This document shows positions 6,698 through 9,797 of a DNA stretch of 9,797 nt, piece by piece. The notes under the pieces were generated by a model that saw nothing but the letters and a program-made list of their open reading frames with translations, searched no databases and was not told the origin of the DNA. The position numbers were made by a program, and so were the translations under genes. Each line of letters starts with the position of its first letter. Position 1 is the first letter of the stretch. Origin of the DNA: Chitinophagaceae bacterium (GTDB taxonomy: Bacteria > Bacteroidota > Bacteroidia > Chitinophagales > Chitinophagaceae). The stretch covers positions 1-9,797 of the forward strand of contig CANJDY010000080.1 in assembly GCA_947472635.1 (NCBI GenBank). Direction: 5' to 3'.

Positions 6698-6946
6698 TTA
6701 GTTATTAAAGTGATTATTCCAAGATTCAACTATTAAATCAAAATGTTGGTATATTATTTTCTATATTTCCTTTTTTGCAGAAGGTGTCAAGTTGTATGAA
6801 AAAGATTCTCTTATCTCCACCTCTTCAAGCAGCAACCAGAATTTACATTCCATATCGCCTTTTTCGGCGTGAACATGAATTGGCTCAGATCCTTCGTTCG
6901 AATATAAAAACAGTCTCCAGCCATAGATGAATAAAATTGTCGGCAT
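6698..6946 (-). pseudogene. DUF4160 protein with premature in-frame TAG
   Basis: The frame starts MPTILFIYGWRLFLYSNEGS and carries the family core EPIHVHAEKGD (21-31) and CKFWL (34-38), all typical of DUF4160. After residue 61 (LTPSAKKEI) comes TAG at 6761-6763. The same frame then continues for twenty codons, KIIYQHFDLIVESWNNHFNN, to a TAA at 6698-6700. That tail matches the usual DUF4160 end, in which the last helix closes with a Trp-Asn near the C terminus. CAG to TAG is one transition. The product is therefore either a 61-residue truncated protein lacking the last helix, or a dead gene. Nearby genes (permease, zinc-ribbon protein) use TAG as a true stop, which argues against read-through. 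The start is firm because MPTIL is the family's standard opening. It forms a pair with the DUF2442 gene directly downstream. Confidence 0.85.
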
Positions 6947-7006
6947 ATATCATTTTAAGGAATATAAAGATAACAAAAATCTTGTTTATGCAGACTGGTC
7001 GGTTAT

Positions 7007-7141
7007 AGCGGCTAACGTTTAGGGCTTGGCGAAGGTGGCGATTTTACCACAAATGTTGATGCGGCGAACCAAACTTTGATTAACCACAAATATGTCTGCG
7101 GAGCACTGAACCGCCACTTTTGCCAAACCCGTGTTAGTGGC
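7007..7141. repeat. Repeat 2: attC-like inverted repeat, short form
   Basis: Left arm GGGCTTGGCGAAGGTGGCG (7022-7040) and right arm CGCCACTTTTGCCAAACCC (7112-7130) pair over 19 positions with two G.T pairs and one C.A mismatch. The outer boxes are CTAAC (7012-7016) and GTTAG (7133-7137), with spacers of 5 bases on the left and 2 on the right. The 71-base middle is nearly the same as in repeat 4 (roughly nine in ten bases over the whole element, by eye). It begins about ten bases past the SRPBCC stop. Confidence 0.9.
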
Positions 7142-7670
7142 TGGGCTTTTGTCAATCGTTGTCAAGTTTTGTTTTTAGTTGTCGTAAATACTTTTTTATA
7201 TCACTGTCCGCTTTTAATGAAACAATAAATTTTGGTAAAGCAAAACCCAAAGCATATTTTACAAGGCCAATATCAAATTCAAGAGTGTAAATAATTTCTG
7301 TTGTGTTGTCCGAAATAGATTTTACTTGTCGTTGACTTCTTATTTGAAATTGAGCGTTGTCATGTGTTTCAAAAATTGCAAGTTTATTTTTGTCAAACTG
7401 AACACACTTTAGTTCTATCAAATTATTGGGAACTTTCTTTGATAAGTAAGAATATTCAGAAATCGTTACGCCTAATTGCAATGTTCCATCTAGTGTTGAT
7501 TTATTTATTTCTGTCCGCCACAAATTGTCGTTACTTGGATTAGCAAAGAAGTCAAAAGCCCTTTCTGCCTTTTTGTTAACTAAAATTGTCCCTGTGGTTT
7601 TAATGAGTTTCTTATTTGTCATTTTACTTGTCGATGTCATTTCGTTTGTTCGTCATAGCCTTGCCACTAA
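7016..7670 (-). mobile_element. Putative cassette: SRPBCC gene plus repeat 2
   Basis: A 655-base unit between the cores of repeats 3 and 2. The flanking ends GCCACTAAC (7663-7671, left end of repeat 3) and GTTAGTGGC (7133-7141, right end of repeat 2) are perfectly complementary over nine bases, although they belong to repeats of different subtypes. Only about 22 bases separate the outer box from the start codon, as in promoterless integron cassettes. Confidence 0.7.
7152..7640 (-). CDS. SRPBCC-fold (polyketide cyclase/START-like) protein
   Basis: A 162-residue soluble protein. The opening KTTGTILVNKKAERAFDFFANPSNDNLWR (about 14-42) is the standard first strand and helix pair of the SRPBCC group, where VN-x-(P/K)-x-x-x-x-FDFxxxPxNxxxW recurs. 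The following strands (LGVTISEYSYL, LAIFETHDNAQFQIRSQRQV, TEIIYTLEFDI) form the curved sheet, and the long last helix runs from about 138 to 160. These proteins bind hydrophobic ligands in a cavity between sheet and last helix; the ligand is not predictable. An internal ATG at 7622 (MTNKK) could also serve as start; I keep 7640 because it leaves the 5' leader short, as in the neighbouring units. The gene stands alone in its cassette. No signal peptide is visible. Confidence 0.82.
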   Translation of the reverse strand: MTSTSKMTNKKLIKTTGTILVNKKAERAFDFFANPSNDNLWRTEINKSTLDGTLQLGVTISEYSYLSKKVPNNLIELKCVQFDKNKLAIFETHDNAQFQIRSQRQVKSISDNTTEIIYTLEFDIGLVKYALGFALPKFIVSLKADSDIKKYLRQLKTKLDND

Positions 7671-7864
7671 CGAAAAAGGCTTTGCGATGTTGGGGAATTT
7701 GAAAAACGTCCGCCTGGAACCGTTGCCCAATTGAAAAACTGATGATGAAGATAACAACAAAATGCCAAATTGAAACTCGTCTGTCCGAACAAATGCAACA
7801 TAGAATTACAAATGCTCATTGTTATTCCGTCCGCCCCCAATATTGCAAAACCCCATGTTGTGCG
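7663..7864. repeat. Repeat 3: attC-like inverted repeat, long form
   Basis: Left arm GGCTTTGCGATGTTGGGG (7678-7695) pairs with CCCCAATATTGCAAAACC (7835-7852) over 18 positions with two G.T pairs and the same C.A mismatch as the other copies. The outer cores are AAC (7669-7671) and GTT (7857-7859), with spacers of 6 and 4 bases. The long middle shares short blocks with repeat 1. It starts about 12 bases past the stop of the M1 peptidase gene. Confidence 0.85.
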
Positions 7865-9587
7865 TTCGTTTATTTGTCATTTGTTTTCGCTAATGGTTAT
7901 ATAGAAATTTCTGTCAACTTGAAAATTTTTTGTGTTAGTTGTCGAAACTTTAGAGGTTTGCCATTGTGTTGACGGAAAGATAAATTCATTGCTTTTGCCA
8001 TCAAAAGATATTTTCACTGGCATTGAAAAATCTTCAATACAGTTTTCCCAACGATACTTGAATATATTATCCTGAAAAGAGTAGCTAAGTGTAGGTATTT
8101 GTATCGACTTTAAATATTGCTCAAATATTTTCGTAAAGTCCTTTGTTGTATATCTGTTAAAAAAACTGAGTATTTGACTTGTATTAACTGTCTGATGATA
8201 GAACTCTTTGTTTAATCCCGTCAAAAGCCCTCTAAATAGTGAATCTCCGATAACTTGTCTTATCATATGAAGCATTGCACTTGCTTTATAATATTTATCT
8301 GTAGTATTTGTGCCAATAATAGGTTCGTCATTTTTTATTCGTTTCCACGTACCAATAGAATAATCATTACCTGCTTCAATGCCAAAATGAGAGGAAGTAT
8401 AAAGTGTTTCAAAATATTTTGTAAATCCTTCGTGAATCCAACCATCGCCATAGTTATTTGTAGTGATGCTATTTGCAAACCATTCATGTGCCGTTTCATG
8501 TACTAGTACAAAGTCAAATTTTAATCCCCAACCGCTTTTTGAAATAAGGTCTTTCCCATTTAAACCATTTGTAAACCCATTGCCATATGCTAACGCACTT
8601 TGATGTTCCATACCCGACATAGGTGCTTCTACTACTTTATAGCCGTCTTCATAAAAAGGATAAGGACCCGCCCAATATTCAAAGGTTTTTAGTATTGAAT
8701 CAGTTTGCTTTAAATGGGTTTTTCCTTTGGAAAGGTTGTAGTCTATTACCCAATAGTCGCAATCAAGTTTACCTTTTAGTCCTGAAAAGTCATTATGCCA
8801 ATTAACATAAGCTCCAATGTATGGAATGATGCAATAATTGCTAATGGGATTTTTTACTTCCCAATTATATGTATCTAATTTATTCTTTCCTTTTATTTTT
8901 TTCTTTAGTCTTCCGTTAGAAACCGCTATCAATGTATCAGGAACTGTTATACTGAAAGAAACACCATTATCAGGCTCGTCATATAGTACATCTTTGCAAG
9001 GCAGCCAAATGCTTGCTCCCGAGCCTTCACAAGCTACGCTAATGAAGGGTCGTCCATTTAAATCTTTAGCCCAAATCCAACCATTGTCATAAGGTGGTTT
9101 TAATGATTCTTTTGGCTCTCCTTCAAAATAAACTGTAATTGTTTGTTTTTCGCCTGCTTTAATTACTCTTGGAAAAACAACAAAATACATTTCTTCTTTT
9201 TTTTGTTTAAAAACAAGGTTTTTGTCTTTCCACGTTACACTTGTAATTCTCATTGGAGTTTGTAAGTCAATTTGCATTATCGTGTCAGACTGCAAAGCCG
9301 AAAATGTTATGCGGTTCTTTCCACTAATATATTTTCGTCCATAATCAGGTCTAATATCGATTTTATAATATAATAAGTTCCACCACTTTTGCTCCTGTCG
9401 AATAGTGCTTGGAGCCGTTTCTTTTTCTAATTGTTTTTTTATCGAAGCATTTTGCCCATGAACAAAAGTCGAGAAAACCGCTGCGAATAATGTTAGTATA
9501 ATTTGTTTAATAGTGGTCATATTTCAAGAGAGAGAATTTGGAAATTTATTTTCTAATGATACGAAGGCTGTCTTAAATGACGCGCAA
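7671..9587 (-). mobile_element. Putative cassette: M1 peptidase gene plus repeat 3
   Basis: A 1917-base unit between the cores of repeats 4 and 3, long for an integron-type cassette. The flanking ends CGCGCAAC (9581-9588) and GTTGTGCG (7857-7864) pair at seven of eight positions, while repeat 3's own two ends pair only at AAC/GTT. About 60 bases lie between the box and the start codon, enough for a promoter, though I see none. Confidence 0.6.
7877..9520 (-). CDS. M1-family zinc metallopeptidase, secreted
   Basis: A 547-residue gluzincin of the aminopeptidase N family. An N-terminal signal peptide (MTTIKQIILTLFAAVFSTFVHG, cut near 22-23) sends it across the inner membrane. A beta-rich N-terminal domain spans about 45-260. 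The exopeptidase motif reads GMEH (303-306) within APMSGMEHQSALAYG, where the family has G-x-M-E-N. The zinc site is HETAH (341-345) with E364 in WIHEGFTKYFE, the exact HExxH-x18-E spacing. Tyr410 (in YYKASAMLHMIR) is the likely transition-state Tyr. All catalytic residues are present. The C-terminal helical domain is short and there is a final beta strand region, as in the compact Bacteroidota members. It removes N-terminal residues from peptides, presumably in the periplasm. It sits alone between repeats 4 and 3, a large secreted enzyme for such a unit. Confidence 0.93.
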   Translation of the reverse strand: MTTIKQIILTLFAAVFSTFVHGQNASIKKQLEKETAPSTIRQEQKWWNLLYYKIDIRPDYGRKYISGKNRITFSALQSDTIMQIDLQTPMRITSVTWKDKNLVFKQKKEEMYFVVFPRVIKAGEKQTITVYFEGEPKESLKPPYDNGWIWAKDLNGRPFISVACEGSGASIWLPCKDVLYDEPDNGVSFSITVPDTLIAVSNGRLKKKIKGKNKLDTYNWEVKNPISNYCIIPYIGAYVNWHNDFSGLKGKLDCDYWVIDYNLSKGKTHLKQTDSILKTFEYWAGPYPFYEDGYKVVEAPMSGMEHQSALAYGNGFTNGLNGKDLISKSGWGLKFDFVLVHETAHEWFANSITTNNYGDGWIHEGFTKYFETLYTSSHFGIEAGNDYSIGTWKRIKNDEPIIGTNTTDKYYKASAMLHMIRQVIGDSLFRGLLTGLNKEFYHQTVNTSQILSFFNRYTTKDFTKIFEQYLKSIQIPTLSYSFQDNIFKYRWENCIEDFSMPVKISFDGKSNEFIFPSTQWQTSKVSTTNTKNFQVDRNFYITISENK

Positions 9588-9714
9588 CGTTTTCGGGCTT
9601 GGCGAAGGTGGCGATTTTCACCACAAATGTTGATGCGGAGAACCAATGTTTGATTAACCATAAATGTATCTGCGGATCACTGAACCGCCACTTTTGCCAA
9701 ACCCGTGTTAGCGG
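9581..9714. repeat. Repeat 4: attC-like inverted repeat, short form
   Basis: Left arm GGGCTTGGCGAAGGTGGCG (9595-9613) and right arm CGCCACTTTTGCCAAACCC (9686-9704) are identical to those of repeat 2 and pair over 19 positions with the same C.A mismatch. The outer cores are AAC (9586-9588) and GTTAG (9707-9711), with spacers of 6 and 2 bases. Outer flanks differ from repeat 2, which is where crossover would exchange them. It lies about 12 bases past the stop of the next gene to the right. Confidence 0.9.
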
Positions 9715-9726
9715 TTCGTTCTTTTA

Positions 9727-9797
9727 TCATCGGTTATTATTAATCAAATACTCTTGAAAGTCTTTTAAAAACAAATCAGGACATTCAATGTATGGTG
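9727..9797 (-). CDS. C-terminal end of an unknown gene (cut by window edge)
   Basis: The last 22 residues of a minus-strand gene, PYIECPDLFLKDFQEYLINN then NR, end at TGA (9727-9729), twelve bases from the outer box of repeat 4. The other two frames on this strand are closed within a few codons. Its position directly before a repeat matches every other cassette gene here, which supports it being real. Too little is visible to name a family. Confidence 0.55.
   Translation of the reverse strand, partial: PYIECPDLFLKDFQEYLINNNR

Larger units (their letters stand above)
6266..7015 (-). mobile_element. Putative cassette: DUF4160-DUF2442 pair plus repeat 1
   Basis: The limits are placed at the G|TT point (minus strand) of the repeat cores, giving 750 bases. 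The flanking ends AGCGGCTAAC (7007-7016, left end of repeat 2) and GTTAGCCGCT (6446-6455, right end of repeat 1) are perfectly complementary over ten bases. On excision as a circle this would rebuild one fully paired outer box, as expected for an integron-type cassette. Confidence 0.7.

Noticed and set aside
4203..6763. Stop-codon reassignment, suggested by in-frame TAA and TAG in two genes
   Set aside because: Two different codons are involved, and intact genes here end properly in TAG (permease, zinc-ribbon protein), TAA and TGA. Simple gene decay explains both.
7742..7972. Plus-strand frame across repeat 3 and the end of the M1 gene
   Set aside because: It spans a palindromic repeat and is antisense to a firm coding region, so it is a shadow.
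5589..9714. Repeats as a CRISPR array
   Set aside because: The repeats are over 130 bases, internally inverted, and separated by whole genes of very unequal length.
6258..9714. Repeats as MITEs or other transposon relics
   Set aside because: No transposase and no target duplications are seen. The cross-gene complementarity of ends and the fixed place behind stop codons fit site-specific recombination better. A whole-genome survey would settle it.
1..9797. tRNA or rRNA genes that might serve as integration targets
   Set aside because: No cloverleaf-like or rRNA-like stretch was recognised by eye on either strand.

Overview
The window looks like a chromosomal accessory stretch from a member of the Bacteroidota. 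The DNA is AT-rich, there are almost no Shine-Dalgarno-like sites before the starts, and the protein families (AraC-type regulator with an AraC_N-like front, DUF805, DUF4160/DUF2442, short M1 peptidase with signal peptide) fit that phylum. The phylum call is inference; no rRNA or other marker is present. Every gene I can support lies on the minus strand, so transcription runs from high to low coordinates.

Right part (about 5590-9797). This is an ordered array of single genes or gene pairs, each followed at its 3' end by a large imperfect inverted repeat. In the direction of transcription: end of an unknown gene, repeat 4, M1 peptidase, repeat 3, SRPBCC protein, repeat 2, DUF4160-DUF2442 pair, repeat 1, DUF805 membrane protein, a degenerate repeat 0, then methyltransferase plus small membrane protein. 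The repeats have attC architecture: an AAC/GTT outer core, a short asymmetric unpaired spacer, an 18-19 bp inner stem with a C.A mismatch at the same place in all four good copies, and a long variable middle. The two outer ends of one repeat match each other only poorly. The two ends that flank one gene, taken from two different repeats, are complementary over 9/9, 10/10 and 7/8 bases. That is the signature expected if each gene plus its following repeat is an integron-type cassette whose crossover falls inside the AAC/GTT core. No integrase gene is in the window. I regard this as the main find: a gene-cassette array with unusually long attC-like sites.

Middle part (about 2475-5590). Here are a zinc-ribbon protein of unknown function, an unknown two-helix membrane protein, and a remnant of a phosphodiester glycosidase (NAGPA/DUF2233). 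The remnant has lost its N-terminal half and carries an in-frame stop. Next come the small glycine-rich membrane protein and the overlapping methyltransferase gene. Possible worn repeat fragments at about 3350 and 4413 suggest that the array once reached further left and has decayed.

Left part (1-2474). An APC-family amino-acid permease is followed by the N-terminal 221 residues of an AraC-family regulator cut by the window edge. This part looks like ordinary chromosome with no cassette repeats.

Two genes carry premature in-frame stops with recognisable homologous sequence behind them (TAG in DUF4160, TAA in the DUF2233 remnant). Other genes here use TAG and TAA as normal stops, so decay is more likely than recoding.
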